Assembly (NCBI GenBank): GCA_050950645.1
Contig: JBMNHZ010000016.1
Coordinates: 71,826 to 135,825, forward strand
DNA from: BRH-c25 sp012519325
Lineage (GTDB): Bacteria; Bacillota; Clostridia; Lutisporales; Lutisporaceae
Length of the DNA stretch: 64,000 nucleotides
Reading direction: 5' to 3'
Shown here: positions 1 through 7,906 of the stretch, piece by piece
Position numbering within the stretch: position 1 is the stretch's first letter
Layout of the letters: each line of letters opens with the position of its first letter
Translations under genes and position numbers: made by a program
The notes under the pieces: generated by a model
The model's database searches: none
The model's input: only the letters and a program-made list of their open reading frames with translations
What the model was told of the DNA's origin: nothing

Positions 1-12
1 TACACAGAACCT

Positions 13-72
13 AATGACCACATGGTCATTATATTACATATTTAACCAATAGTCAATGACCGCTTGGTCATT
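13..72 (-). promoter_or_regulatory. sigma-A promoter flanked by two TetR-type operators
   Basis: On the minus strand, TTGACT (51-56) and TATAAT (28-33) are separated by exactly 17 bp, a near-consensus sigma-A promoter reading off the left edge. Two near-identical palindromes bracket it: AATGACCACATGGTCATT (13-30, overlapping the -10) and AATGACCGCTTGGTCATT (55-72, overlapping the -35). The shared half-site AATGACC is typical of TetR/AcrR-family operators. The gene served lies outside the window, so the identity of the repressor is inference. Confidence 0.7.
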
Positions 73-82
73 TTTCCCACAA

Positions 83-120
83 AAAACACCTTCTGATATT
101 TTATTACCAGAAGGTGTTTT
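83..120 (-). terminator. Intrinsic terminator downstream of mazF
   Basis: The 13-bp arms AAAACACCTTCTG and CAGAAGGTGTTTT enclose a 12-nt loop. Read on the minus strand the stem runs into a T tract, so it ends the mazEF transcript. Confidence 0.8.
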
Positions 121-132
121 AAATGTATGTAT

Positions 133-486
133 TCAGGCATAATCAACTAATCCGAAGCTTATCTGAATTGCGGTATCCACCTGTTTCATAAGCTCCTCCG
201 ACAAATGGCCTATTTTTTCTTTCAATCTTCTCTTGTCTATTGTTCTTATCTGCTCCAGCAATATGACTGAGTCCTTTGTTATGCCGTATTTAAAAGCCTC
301 CAGCTCAACATGGGTGGGCAGCTTTGCTTTATTAATCTGCGATGTTATTGCCGCTACTATGACAGTGGGACTATATTTGTTTCCTATATCATTCTGTATG
401 ATCAATACGGGCCTTACGCCACCCTGTTCCGATCCTATCACAGGGCTTAAATCTCCATAGAAAATATCCCCTCTTCTTAAAACCAC
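133..486 (-). CDS. mazF: MazF/NdoA (EndoA) mRNA interferase toxin
   Basis: This is a type II toxin endoribonuclease of the MazF/PemK family that cleaves single-stranded mRNA, held inactive by the protein encoded just upstream. The family core is visible: RRGDIFYGDLSP, then GSEQGGVRPVLIIQND and the TVIVAAITSQ strand, closely resembling B. subtilis EndoA. I place the start at the GTG at 484-486, with GGAG ten bases upstream, giving a 117-residue protein as usual for the family. The open frame begins 30 nt earlier at an ATG inside the antitoxin gene but lacks a ribosome site there. It is the last gene of the acpS-ydcC-alr-mazEF block, and a terminator follows. Confidence 0.93.
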   Translation of the reverse strand: MVLRRGDIFYGDLSPVIGSEQGGVRPVLIIQNDIGNKYSPTVIVAAITSQINKAKLPTHVELEAFKYGITKDSVILLEQIRTIDKRRLKEKIGHLSEELMKQVDTAIQISFGLVDYA

Positions 487-487
487 A

Positions 488-763
488 TTATTCACACTCC
501 GCAAGCCTTGTTTCATATCCTATTATTGTTTCATAATCTGCCGTAAGCCCTATTTCTGCTAGTGTAATGTTTATTTCGGACATCTCCAGGTATCCGTTTC
601 TCATCTTTTCTATTGTATTAGTCCTCTTTATCTCGCTTATATAAAAACGCATGGCGTCTCTGATGAATTCACTTCTATTTATACATTTACTGCATACCAT
701 ATCATCAATTTCTTTTAGAAGAGAATCAGGCATGCAAACGGCAATCCTTTTTAAATCAGCCAC
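488..763 (-). CDS. mazE: MazE/NdoAI (EndoAI) antitoxin, ribbon-helix-helix
   Basis: This 91-residue antitoxin partners MazF. The N-terminal ribbon-helix-helix (RIAVCMPDSLLKEIDDMV, then NRSEFIRDAMRFYI) should bind DNA as a dimer and autoregulate. The C-terminal half matches the toxin-wrapping part of EndoAI. It starts at GTG 761-763 with a perfect AGGAGG (771-776) seven bases upstream. Its stop lies one base before the proposed mazF start, so the pair is translationally coupled. The 193 bp between it and alr may hold its own promoter, but no consensus pair was clear. Confidence 0.9.
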   Translation of the reverse strand: MADLKRIAVCMPDSLLKEIDDMVCSKCINRSEFIRDAMRFYISEIKRTNTIEKMRNGYLEMSEINITLAEIGLTADYETIIGYETRLAECE

Positions 764-956
764 ACTAGCACCTCCTAAGTTCTTTAAAGATCATATAGAA
801 TGCAAAAGCATCAATAATATGTATGAGCAAGGAGTGTAAAATCATGTATCGGAAATGCACATTGTACCATATATGATTATACTAACCGCATATACAATAT
901 TATATACCAACTCTTATGCTATGCCTACGTACAATATATGGCAGCAATCTTCACTC

Positions 957-2132
957 TTAATCTATCAGATAATTATGTACATCGACTATCTTTCCGTTCT
1001 TTATATATACCCTTGGGACTCTCTTGCTTATCATGCACACTATTTCATAGTTAATGGTATCAAGCTTTTCGGCAAGTTCATCAATAGAGATAAAACCTTC
1101 TCCCTGTTTTCCGAAAAGCACTACCTCGTCACCGACCTTTACATCCTCGATGCCTGTAACATCAATCATGCACTGGTCCATGCATATCCTTCCCACCACA
1201 GGAACTCTGCAGCCTTTTACCAATGCTTCTGCTTTGCCTGACAGCATTCTTGTAAAACCATCGGCATAACCAATTGGCAGCGATGCGATTTTGCTCCTCC
1301 TCGGGGCGATGAATTTTCTTCCGTAACTTACGCTCTGTCCGGCTTCTATTTCCTTGACATGTGATATTCTGACCTTCAGTGACATAACCTGTTTAAGTTC
1401 AATCTTATCAAGCATCACCTCATCTGAGGGTTTCAGACCGTAGAGGATTATACCTGCCCTGACCATATTAAGATGCATACCCGGCAGGTCAATTATTGTA
1501 GCACTGTTTCCACAGTGTTTTAAGTTTATCCTGACATTCTCTCTTTCAAGCTCCTGACATATCCATCTGAATTTTTCAAATTGTTCTTCCGTATATGCTT
1601 TATCCAAGGTATCAGCCACTGCGAAATGTGTAAATGTACCTTCAATTACGATGTTAGGCAGCCGGCTGATTTTCTTTATAAGCTGTACCGAGTCCTTGTC
1701 AGGCTTCAAGCCTATCCTTCCCATTCCCGTGTCTACCTTGATATGGATTTTTGCAGTTTTCTTCTGCCTCACTGCTTCCTTTGAAATTTCTTCCGCCAAA
1801 TCCCAGGAATAAACAGCCTGCTCCAAATTATAGCTTATTATTTCCTCTGACCTTTCTTCATCGGTAAAGCCCATGATAAGAATTGGAACTTCAAAACCTG
1901 CTTTTCGGAGCTCTATACCCTCATCCAAAACAGCAACGGCAAATCTGTCCGCTCCATTGTCCAAAAGTGTTTGTGCTATTTTTTTTGCCCCATGTCCATA
2001 ACCATCGGCTTTAATAACTGCTGTTACAAGTGCATCTTTGTCAGAAAGCCTCCTTATTTCCCTCATATTGTGGGAAAGCGCATCCAGGTCCACTTCCGCC
2101 CATGCGGCCCTGATTTTCTTCAGATCGTACAT
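957..2132 (-). CDS. alr: Alanine racemase
   Basis: PLP-dependent racemase making D-alanine for peptidoglycan. The fold-III barrel carries the PLP lysine in AVIKADGYGHGAKK near residue 41, and the C-terminal beta domain has SYGRKF with the family's catalytic tyrosine and PIGYADGF. The length, about 391 residues, is normal. I chose the ATG at 2130-2132 because AGGAG (2142-2146) lies nine bases upstream; an ATG at 2139-2141 sits directly against that site. The first 92 bp of the gene overlap the 3' end of the lipoprotein gene. Gene order matches B. subtilis acpS-ydcC-alr-ndoAI. Confidence 0.95.
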   Translation of the reverse strand: MYDLKKIRAAWAEVDLDALSHNMREIRRLSDKDALVTAVIKADGYGHGAKKIAQTLLDNGADRFAVAVLDEGIELRKAGFEVPILIMGFTDEERSEEIISYNLEQAVYSWDLAEEISKEAVRQKKTAKIHIKVDTGMGRIGLKPDKDSVQLIKKISRLPNIVIEGTFTHFAVADTLDKAYTEEQFEKFRWICQELERENVRINLKHCGNSATIIDLPGMHLNMVRAGIILYGLKPSDEVMLDKIELKQVMSLKVRISHVKEIEAGQSVSYGRKFIAPRRSKIASLPIGYADGFTRMLSGKAEALVKGCRVPVVGRICMDQCMIDVTGIEDVKVGDEVVLFGKQGEGFISIDELAEKLDTINYEIVCMISKRVPRVYIKNGKIVDVHNYLID

Positions 2133-2760
2133 TTTTATCATCTCCTATAATTTCAAAATCCCCGTCATCCAACCTGGGATTGTATACAAAATTATAATAG
2201 TAGATTTCTACGTTTATCCTGCCGTCGTTTCCATATATTTCCGCCCTTAGGGGCACAATGTCAACCGCATCGATCCAAAGTTTTTCAATATGCATGTACC
2301 TGTTTTGCTCAGGTATCTCAAATTCTACAACAATGCACTCTTTTTCACCGTATTTTTCATTGCTGATTTTAATTTTATCTGTTTTTCTGATATGTTCCAT
2401 AAAGGAACCTATAAAGCTGTTATACTCCACAGAGTGCGAGAAATTCTCAGTTATAAGATACTGGTTTATTCGCGGATGATATATATAAGAGCTGCTTCCG
2501 TTATATATCGTCACCTGTCCCTGAAGCTCCCCGGGTGCCAATACTTCAACCCTGTATTTGTCCGGCTTTTTATAGAAGTGTTTCAGCTTGTATTCCATAG
2601 TACTTCTGTTGTTTGTGACTCTCATAGTCACATCGCAGGTGTAGTCCTCCAGTTTTAAAAGCCTTTTGCTTGCCTCCTCGAAGCTTTTTTCCCTGTTTAT
2701 TACTCCACAGGCTGTAAAAATCACACACACAATAAGCATACAAATAATTTTACGATACAT
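2041..2760 (-). CDS. YdcC-like LolA-fold sporulation lipoprotein
   Basis: Outer-membrane-lipoprotein-sorting (LolA-like) fold protein, as in B. subtilis YdcC, which has the same place between acpS and alr. The N-terminus is a lipoprotein signal peptide (YRKIICMLIVCVIFTAC) with the lipidated cysteine in an FTAC lipobox. The body is beta-rich, with the family's YxxKPDKYRVEV and YNGSSSYIYHP segments. The start ATG at 2758-2760 has AGGAGG seven bases upstream. The last ~30 residues are read through the 5' end of alr in another frame and look like unselected tail. Role in sporulation or the cell envelope is inferred from synteny. Confidence 0.8.
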   Translation of the reverse strand: MYRKIICMLIVCVIFTACGVINREKSFEEASKRLLKLEDYTCDVTMRVTNNRSTMEYKLKHFYKKPDKYRVEVLAPGELQGQVTIYNGSSSYIYHPRINQYLITENFSHSVEYNSFIGSFMEHIRKTDKIKISNEKYGEKECIVVEFEIPEQNRYMHIEKLWIDAVDIVPLRAEIYGNDGRINVEIYYYNFVYNPRLDDGDFEIIGDDKNVRSEENQGRMGGSGPGCAFPQYEGNKEAF

Positions 2761-2802
2761 AATATGCCCTCCTATCGCCCTGTATCGCATTATTCATACA
2801 CT

Positions 2803-2810
2803 ATTGTATG
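2803..2810 (-). promoter_or_regulatory. Possible sigma-E -10 element (CATACAAT)
   Basis: The minus-strand octamer CATACAAT matches the -10 consensus of the mother-cell sporulation sigma factor sigma-E and lies about 43 bases before the ydcC-like ATG, inside the 64-bp gap after acpS. The -35 side is AT-rich but not a clear match. B. subtilis ydcC is a sigma-E gene, which makes the reading plausible. Confidence 0.4.
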
Positions 2811-2824
2811 TGAAATGTCTATTA

Positions 2825-3271
2825 TTAATGAATATTCTTCCTTGCATCTTCGTGAATTTGAAAGAATAAATCTCCGATAACCATGCCTTCTCTTTCCATA
2901 GAAACTTCCGCTATTGCAGTAGCTGTTGCAAATTCTTTGGAATGGGATATTGTTACATGAACTATTCCTATTCCGTTATCCTCTACAAACTGTTTAACAT
3001 TTCCGCTAAAGCGGACTATAGGCTTTCCTATAGAGCCTCTTAGAATTTCTACGTCCTTCCACCTGAAACCTCTTAAACCTGTGCCCAATGCCTTAAGTAC
3101 AGCTTCCTTAGCAGAAAAACCTCCTGCAATATGCTGTGCTTTCATATCCTTTTTCTTGTAAAATTCCATCTCCTGCTCGGTGAATAATCTTTCGACAAAT
3201 CTAGGGCTTCTAGATATTGCCTTCTTAATTCTTTTTATTTCAATTATATCAGTTCCAATACCGAATATCAT
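2825..3271 (-). CDS. acpS: Holo-[acyl-carrier-protein] synthase
   Basis: Transfers 4'-phosphopantetheine from CoA to the serine of acyl carrier protein. The diagnostic motifs are present: FGIGTDIIEIKRI with the metal-binding Asp, and GFSAKEAVLKALGTG with the catalytic Glu/Lys. I use the second of two tandem ATGs (3269-3271), seven bases from GGGAG (3279-3283). At 148 residues it is about 20 longer than typical AcpS because of a C-terminal tail after the ISHSKEFATATAI strand. It is the first gene of the conserved block ending in mazF. Confidence 0.93.
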   Translation of the reverse strand: MIFGIGTDIIEIKRIKKAISRSPRFVERLFTEQEMEFYKKKDMKAQHIAGGFSAKEAVLKALGTGLRGFRWKDVEILRGSIGKPIVRFSGNVKQFVEDNGIGIVHVTISHSKEFATATAIAEVSMEREGMVIGDLFFQIHEDARKNIH

Positions 3272-3494
3272 CATATCACTCCCGTATATGGAATATGCCG
3301 ATGTATACTGTATCAAATAAACGTTATAAGGTGCTCCAAATATGTGCCGCACATTATTTTTATATATTCTACAAGAAAATCCTATATCCTTTCATTAATA
3401 TTTATATCGTGAAAAAGTTTTATCATTAAAAAATTAAGTGCTGTTTTCACTGCATATGAATCACGAAAAATATGGTACGTTAATATCAAAAATA

Positions 3495-3529
3495 AAGGCT
3501 GATTCCACTTCTGCAGCAAAATCAGCCTT
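3495..3529 (-). terminator. Intrinsic terminator of the coiled-coil gene
   Basis: A perfect 10-bp inverted repeat AAGGCTGATT / AATCAGCCTT with a 15-nt loop, followed on the minus strand by TTTATTTTTG. It lies ten bases past the stop of the gene ending at 3539. The rest of 3272-3538 shows no gene. Confidence 0.8.
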
Positions 3530-3538
3530 AGTACACAC

Positions 3539-4138
3539 CTATGGCAAAAAATTTTCATCAAGACTTTCCATTTCATCTGCACCGACCATTCCATGAACAA
3601 ATGAATACAGCTTGTTTATTCTTTCTTCCATATCAACCTTTTTCTGTATCAAATCTGCTAGCTTATGCCTGATTTCGTTCACCTGCTCCTGACACTTCTC
3701 TGACTCCGAACGGTTCTCCTTTATAAGCTCATAAGCCCTCTTTATTGTCTCCTTGAGAAGTCGCATATTCATATCATTTATTCGATCCGGGATAGACTCC
3801 ATTTCTTCTAATAGCTTCGGCATCTTCTTATTAATTTCAATAATTTCTTTTTCTGCCTCAGCCATTTTGGAAAGAGCGGCTTTATCGTTGTTTTCATTTA
3901 TATCCTTTGAAAGATATAATATTTTATTCATAAGCATTTTTTTTCTTTTTTCCAGGTTATTAAGCTCAAAATCGCATTCCTTCTTCCTTTTAATGAGCTC
4001 CTCAAGGGCGGTAATTATTTTTTGCATGCTCCTGGATTTATTACCGGAAAAAAGCTGTATCCACTCCGGTACATAGATAAGTATCGGAATTTTATTTCTT
4101 TTTACTATATTGTCTTTAAATTCAATGTTTTTCCCCAT
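3539..4138 (-). CDS. Coiled-coil protein of unknown function
   Basis: About 199 residues, highly charged and mostly helical. After a short N-terminal hydrophobic stretch (IPILIYVPEWIQLF), heptad-like repeats rich in Lys, Glu, Leu and Ile fill residues ~35-185, predicting a long coiled coil. No signal peptide and no enzyme motif is visible. The start ATG at 4136-4138 has GGAGAGG (4145-4151) six bases upstream. It is transcribed alone and ends in its own terminator. I do not recognise the family. Confidence 0.75.
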   Translation of the reverse strand: MGKNIEFKDNIVKRNKIPILIYVPEWIQLFSGNKSRSMQKIITALEELIKRKKECDFELNNLEKRKKMLMNKILYLSKDINENNDKAALSKMAEAEKEIIEINKKMPKLLEEMESIPDRINDMNMRLLKETIKRAYELIKENRSESEKCQEQVNEIRHKLADLIQKKVDMEERINKLYSFVHGMVGADEMESLDENFLP

Positions 4139-4374
4139 ATATGACCTCTCCATTCGGCACAGCATATCCACTGAATATTTTATCCTCTCGCGGATGCCTT
4201 AAGCCGGTTTATTACAACCTTTGCCTTAATAATTATTTTACATGAATTTTACTATAAATACAAATACAGTTAAGAGTTTGTTACTGTCAAGTAAATGTTG
4301 GCAACTTTCCTTCATACAAATTTTTTGTAAATGTATTTGTAAATTTGATCGCATTTATTCCACGTTCCTATTGA

Positions 4375-4479
4375 CATGGGGACCCCTGTACCCTCTGGAC
4401 TCCTGTTTTTAGGCGGAATTAGCCTATATTTTATGCGTCTTTCCGCCGCCAAGATTTTACCAGAGGGTACCACCCCATG
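4375..4479 (-). repeat. 105-nt IS-borne hairpin (also at 39662-39766 and 53920-54024)
   Basis: Downstream of the transposase stop, two nested pairs of arms form a long stem: CATGGGG with CCCCATG at the ends, GTACCCTCTGG with CCAGAGGGTAC inside, then an apical GGCGGAA/TTCCGCC. It looks unchanged in all three IS copies. No T tract follows directly, so a simple terminator is not the obvious reading. A structured RNA or a recombination feature is possible. Confidence 0.75.
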
Positions 4480-4519
4480 TAAATAGGCTTTCGCGGCATA
4501 AACGCTATGTTTAGTTATA

Positions 4520-5974
4520 TTACCTATAGACTAAATCGGTGAAATTTCTCATGTCAAACATGCTGCGTATTGCTTTCCTCCCATTGGTAACTGGATAATT
4601 CGTAAATGGTCTTTGCCCCTTGTGTATATTCCCGTCTTTACCTTTCCCGTCTTTTTTAGGAGCTTTCGATGCACTTAGTATCTGAATTATCTCCGCAGTT
4701 TTTTCTTCCGGTAATACAATCTTTGAAAACCTTTCAACAACCTCATTTAATCGTTTACTCGCCTTGGCAGCTAATAACTTACCTAAATTATTAGCTCCTT
4801 CGATACTCCAGCTTGCTTTACGATGTTTCATCCTCTGGGATATTATGTCACATATGTGATGTTCCATAGTCCCGAGATTGCGGTACTCTATCCCTAAAGG
4901 GGGCTTTGGAATATCTAACCCTCTTTCCTGGTAAGGTATTAAGCCGTCTCGGTTTTCTTTAAAATATGAGTATAATCCCTTAAGCTTCTTTTGCTCTTTT
5001 TCGTCTTCTGCATTATTTACTAATCCCGCAATATATGTTAAAGTCTCATTAATTTCGTTGTTATTCAAAAGTTTTAGTATGGCTTTTCTTTGTTCCGCAT
5101 CCCTTACACTTTTCAGTATTGCCTTATTTTTATGGAAAGGATCAAGCTGATAATGTACTGTATCATCTATACCATGCTTTATCCAGTCAGCTCCGTCACC
5201 ATTAAGTATCCTCATTTGTATCTCATCGACATTGTATTCCATTGCTATCATTGCTTCTTTTATTCTGTAAAACTCAGATATATCTTCAAAGCCTGCACAG
5301 GCTACTTTATTTACCAGTTCGTATCTATTCTTGCTGACTTCTTTCCAGCCTTCATATGCTACGGCTACTTTCATTTCAAGCTTCTTGCCTGACTTCGGGC
5401 GGTCCTTCCCTTGTATATTTATATATACCCCGTCTGCCTCTTCAAAAAGAACCGGAACTTCCTTTTCCCCACACAATTGATTCTTCTCTGCTGCTTTAGC
5501 CAGTTCGGTTTCACTTTCTTTTACCTTTTGCCCTAAAGCTTGAACCACATTCCATACACCGCCATGGCTGATACTTTGTCCCGTTAGCTCAGTTATATTA
5601 TCTGCAGCATTACGGTAAGATGTTATGCTGGCGTTTTCTACTATCTTTTCCGCCAGGTTTGTCGATATCAGCCCTATCGTATCGAATCCCAAAAGTTCAT
5701 CCAACAAATATATAAATGATTTTCTGCCTTCATCATCTTTACTTTCATAAATTACACGGGAAAATTCGACTTCTCCCATAAGGGTTTTTATTGATGTGTC
5801 CCTCCCTCCTCTATGTCTATATTTTGATTTATCTCTTTCTTCTGCAAGCCTCTTATCCATTGCTTCTAAAACACTTTTAAGAATTTCGCGAGCTATCTGG
5901 CATCCATAAGCATAAATTTCCTTTTCTAACCTATTGAATGATAAATCCTTTTCATTTACAATTATATCAATCAT
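4520..5974 (-). CDS. ISLre2-family (UPF0236) transposase, copy 1
   Basis: A 484-residue transposase of the ISLre2/UPF0236 family. Visible blocks are the N-terminal KYRHRGGRDTSIKTLMGEVEF region, the SISHGGVW helix-turn-helix-like part, VPVLFEEADGVYINIQ with an acidic cluster, ILNGDGADWIK, and the C-terminal HRKASWSIEGANNLGKLLAAK. The start ATG at 5972-5974 is seven bases from AGGAGT. The protein is identical to that of copy 3, so both are probably recent and potentially active. Confidence 0.95.
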   Translation of the reverse strand: MIDIIVNEKDLSFNRLEKEIYAYGCQIAREILKSVLEAMDKRLAEERDKSKYRHRGGRDTSIKTLMGEVEFSRVIYESKDDEGRKSFIYLLDELLGFDTIGLISTNLAEKIVENASITSYRNAADNITELTGQSISHGGVWNVVQALGQKVKESETELAKAAEKNQLCGEKEVPVLFEEADGVYINIQGKDRPKSGKKLEMKVAVAYEGWKEVSKNRYELVNKVACAGFEDISEFYRIKEAMIAMEYNVDEIQMRILNGDGADWIKHGIDDTVHYQLDPFHKNKAILKSVRDAEQRKAILKLLNNNEINETLTYIAGLVNNAEDEKEQKKLKGLYSYFKENRDGLIPYQERGLDIPKPPLGIEYRNLGTMEHHICDIISQRMKHRKASWSIEGANNLGKLLAAKASKRLNEVVERFSKIVLPEEKTAEIIQILSASKAPKKDGKGKDGNIHKGQRPFTNYPVTNGRKAIRSMFDMRNFTDLVYR

Positions 5975-6059
5975 ACAAATCACTCCTGTCTATGTTTTCT
6001 TAGCAATTACATTTTACAGTTTGATTTGTATGATGGGAAGGGGTTTTTGCCTCTTCCTT

Positions 6060-7778
6060 TTATTTTTGCCAATTATTTTGCCAATGAAAATTATACTCTA
6101 AGTAAGAGTTTTTCATATCCTCTTCCACTGCACTGTACGTTTTATAGCCTCCGCTCAGATTTCTAACATTATTGAAGCCATTTTGCATCAGTATTCTGGC
6201 TCCTATATAAGAACGCTGTCCTACCCGGCAGTTGACGATAATATCTTTATCTCCGGGTATCTCCTTAAGTCTGCTTCTTAATTGTTCCAGGGGAATATTC
6301 ACTGCATTGGGGATATGTCCCTGCTGATATTCGGATGGCTCCCGCACATCCAAAATGAAAGTCTCACTTATATCCGCATTCATTGCCTCATACCAGTAAG
6401 CCACCTTGACATCCCCATTCAAAACGTTGCTTCCCACATAACCGGCCATGTTTACAGGGTCCTTTGCAGATGAGAAGGGCGGGGCATAAGCAAGCTCAAA
6501 CTCCTGCAAGTCATGTACCGTCATCCTGTGCCTTACTGCTATCGCAATATCATCTATCCTCTTATCCACACCGTTATATCCGGCTATCTGGGCACCCAAT
6601 ACCCTGCCCTGAAGAGTATATACAAGCTTTATTGCCATTGTGCCTCCTCCCGGATAATAGTCTGCATGGGAGATTGAATGTGTAATAGTGGTTAAATAGT
6701 CTTCCCCGAGTTTCTTACCAAGCTTCTTGAGAGTTTTCTCATTAACTCCTGTTGATGCTGCAGCCATATCAAATACTTTTGCAATTGCCGTCCCTTGTGT
6801 CCCTTTATAAACTTCCCTGCGTCCCGCAATATTGTTTGCCACTATTCTTCCCTGCTTGTTTGCAGGTCCTGCAAGGGGTATTAATGCCGGGCTGCCGCTT
6901 ATATAGTCCGTTACTTCAATTACATCTCCCAAAGCATAAATATACGGATCGGAGGTCTGAAGATACTCATTTACCTTAATTCCTCCCGTGATGCCGACTT
7001 CAAGTCCGGCTTCCTTTGCCAGCTTGTTGTTTGGTTTCACACCTATGGAAAGTATTACCATATCCGCTGATATCCTCCTGCCGCTTTGCAGCACCACAAC
7101 TGTCCTGTTTCCCTCGGGTTCAAAAGCCTTAACCCCGTCCTTCAAGTGGAGCCCGCAGCCTTTGCTTCTTACATGATTATGAACTATGGCAGCCATTTCA
7201 TAATCCAAAGGTGCCATAACCTGGTCAAGAGCTTCAACAATATCAACCTTCAATCCTGCCTTATGAAGGTTTTCAGCCATCTCAAGGCCTATGAAGCCTC
7301 CTCCTACAACTACGGCATTCTGCGGTTTATTCTCATGGAGAAAGCCTTTAATCGAATCGGTGTCCGGAATATCTCTTAAGGTATATATGTTGGGGCTGTC
7401 TATACCAGGGATAGGCGGCCTGACAGGAGCAGCACCCGGCGAAAGCACAAGTACGTCATAGTTCTCCTCATATGTGCTTCCATCTCTTATATTTTTGACT
7501 TCAACCACCTTTCGCTGTCTGTCTATTCTTATTACTTCCGAAAGATCCCTCACATCAATATTGAACCGGGCCTTCATAGCCTCTGCAGTCTGCACCAAAA
7601 GATTCTTCCTCTCTTTTATTGCTTCCCCGATATAATAGGGAAGGCCGCAGTTTGCAAAGGAAATGTACATACCCTTCTCAAACATTATTATATCCATATT
7701 TTCATCAAGTCGCCTAAGCCTTGCAGCTGCAGATGCACCCCCTGCAACCCCTCCTACAATAAGCACTTTTTTATTCAT
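6060..7778 (-). CDS. cdr: CoA-disulfide/CoA-persulfide reductase with rhodanese domain
   Basis: FAD- and NAD(P)H-dependent pyridine nucleotide-disulfide oxidoreductase fused to rhodanese. Residues 1-~445 hold the Rossmann FAD site (VLIVGGVAGGASAAARLRR), the active cysteine in SFANCGLPYYIGE, a second nucleotide site (VVVGGGFIGLEMAE) and the FAD-closing ALGDV. The rhodanese domain (~470-560) has its catalytic Cys in NCRVGQRSY. Related CoADR-RHD enzymes reduce CoA persulfide, CoA disulfide or polysulfide. The ATG at 7776-7778 has AGGAGG seven bases upstream. The last 14 residues come from IS copy 1, which destroyed the original TAA. A CstR-like operator overlaps its start site. Confidence 0.92.
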   Translation of the reverse strand: MNKKVLIVGGVAGGASAAARLRRLDENMDIIMFEKGMYISFANCGLPYYIGEAIKERKNLLVQTAEAMKARFNIDVRDLSEVIRIDRQRKVVEVKNIRDGSTYEENYDVLVLSPGAAPVRPPIPGIDSPNIYTLRDIPDTDSIKGFLHENKPQNAVVVGGGFIGLEMAENLHKAGLKVDIVEALDQVMAPLDYEMAAIVHNHVRSKGCGLHLKDGVKAFEPEGNRTVVVLQSGRRISADMVILSIGVKPNNKLAKEAGLEVGITGGIKVNEYLQTSDPYIYALGDVIEVTDYISGSPALIPLAGPANKQGRIVANNIAGRREVYKGTQGTAIAKVFDMAAASTGVNEKTLKKLGKKLGEDYLTTITHSISHADYYPGGGTMAIKLVYTLQGRVLGAQIAGYNGVDKRIDDIAIAVRHRMTVHDLQEFELAYAPPFSSAKDPVNMAGYVGSNVLNGDVKVAYWYEAMNADISETFILDVREPSEYQQGHIPNAVNIPLEQLRSRLKEIPGDKDIIVNCRVGQRSYIGARILMQNGFNNVRNLSGGYKTYSAVEEDMKNSYLEYNFHWQNNWQK

Positions 7779-7818
7779 ATCCATACCTCCTCGTATTATC
7801 ACATATCTATTAATATCT

Positions 7819-7870
7819 ATACCCATGGGGGGTATACCTTTATTATATTTTTATATGCTCCTGTTGTCAA
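7819..7870 (-). promoter_or_regulatory. cdr promoter with CsoR/CstR-like operator
   Basis: Minus-strand TTGACA (7865-7870) and TATAAT (7842-7847) with 17-bp spacing. Right at the expected start site lies the 17-bp dyad ATACCCATGGGGGGTAT (7819-7835), of the form ATACCC-N5-GGGTAT, like operators of the CsoR/CstR repressor family. In Staphylococcus, CstR controls CoADR-rhodanese genes in response to persulfides. No csoR/cstR gene is in the window. Confidence 0.75.
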
Positions 7871-7906
7871 GAATCTATATAATCTTTTTATCCGCAGTAT
7901 AAATTC

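Larger units (their letters stand above)
4280..6102 (-). mobile_element. ISLre2-family insertion sequence, copy 1 (1823 bp)
   Basis: Boundaries were set by comparing the three copies in the window. The ends are GTTACTGTCAAG... at 4280 and ...TATACTCTAAG at 6102, flanked by a perfect 9-bp target duplication TAAGAGTTT (4271-4279 and 6103-6111). A 9-bp duplication is typical of ISLre2. The terminal repeats are only weakly matched. One transposase gene occupies most of the element, with about 240 bp of non-coding DNA after it. The right end lies inside the stop codon of the neighbouring CoA-disulfide reductase gene. Confidence 0.95.

Noticed and set aside
855..1241. Plus-strand frame antisense to alr
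   Set aside because: Overlaps the well-supported alr gene, low-complexity composition, no ribosome site.
4375..4479. Group II intron or OMEGA-type guide RNA in the IS
   Set aside because: No reverse transcriptase, TnpB or IscB gene; the element encodes only an ISLre2 transposase, so the hairpin was reported simply as a structured repeat.
5090..5392. 100-codon frame antisense to the transposase (also at 38748-39050 and 54635-54937)
   Set aside because: It repeats in every IS copy only because the DNA is repeated; no ribosome site and it lies wholly inside the transposase frame.
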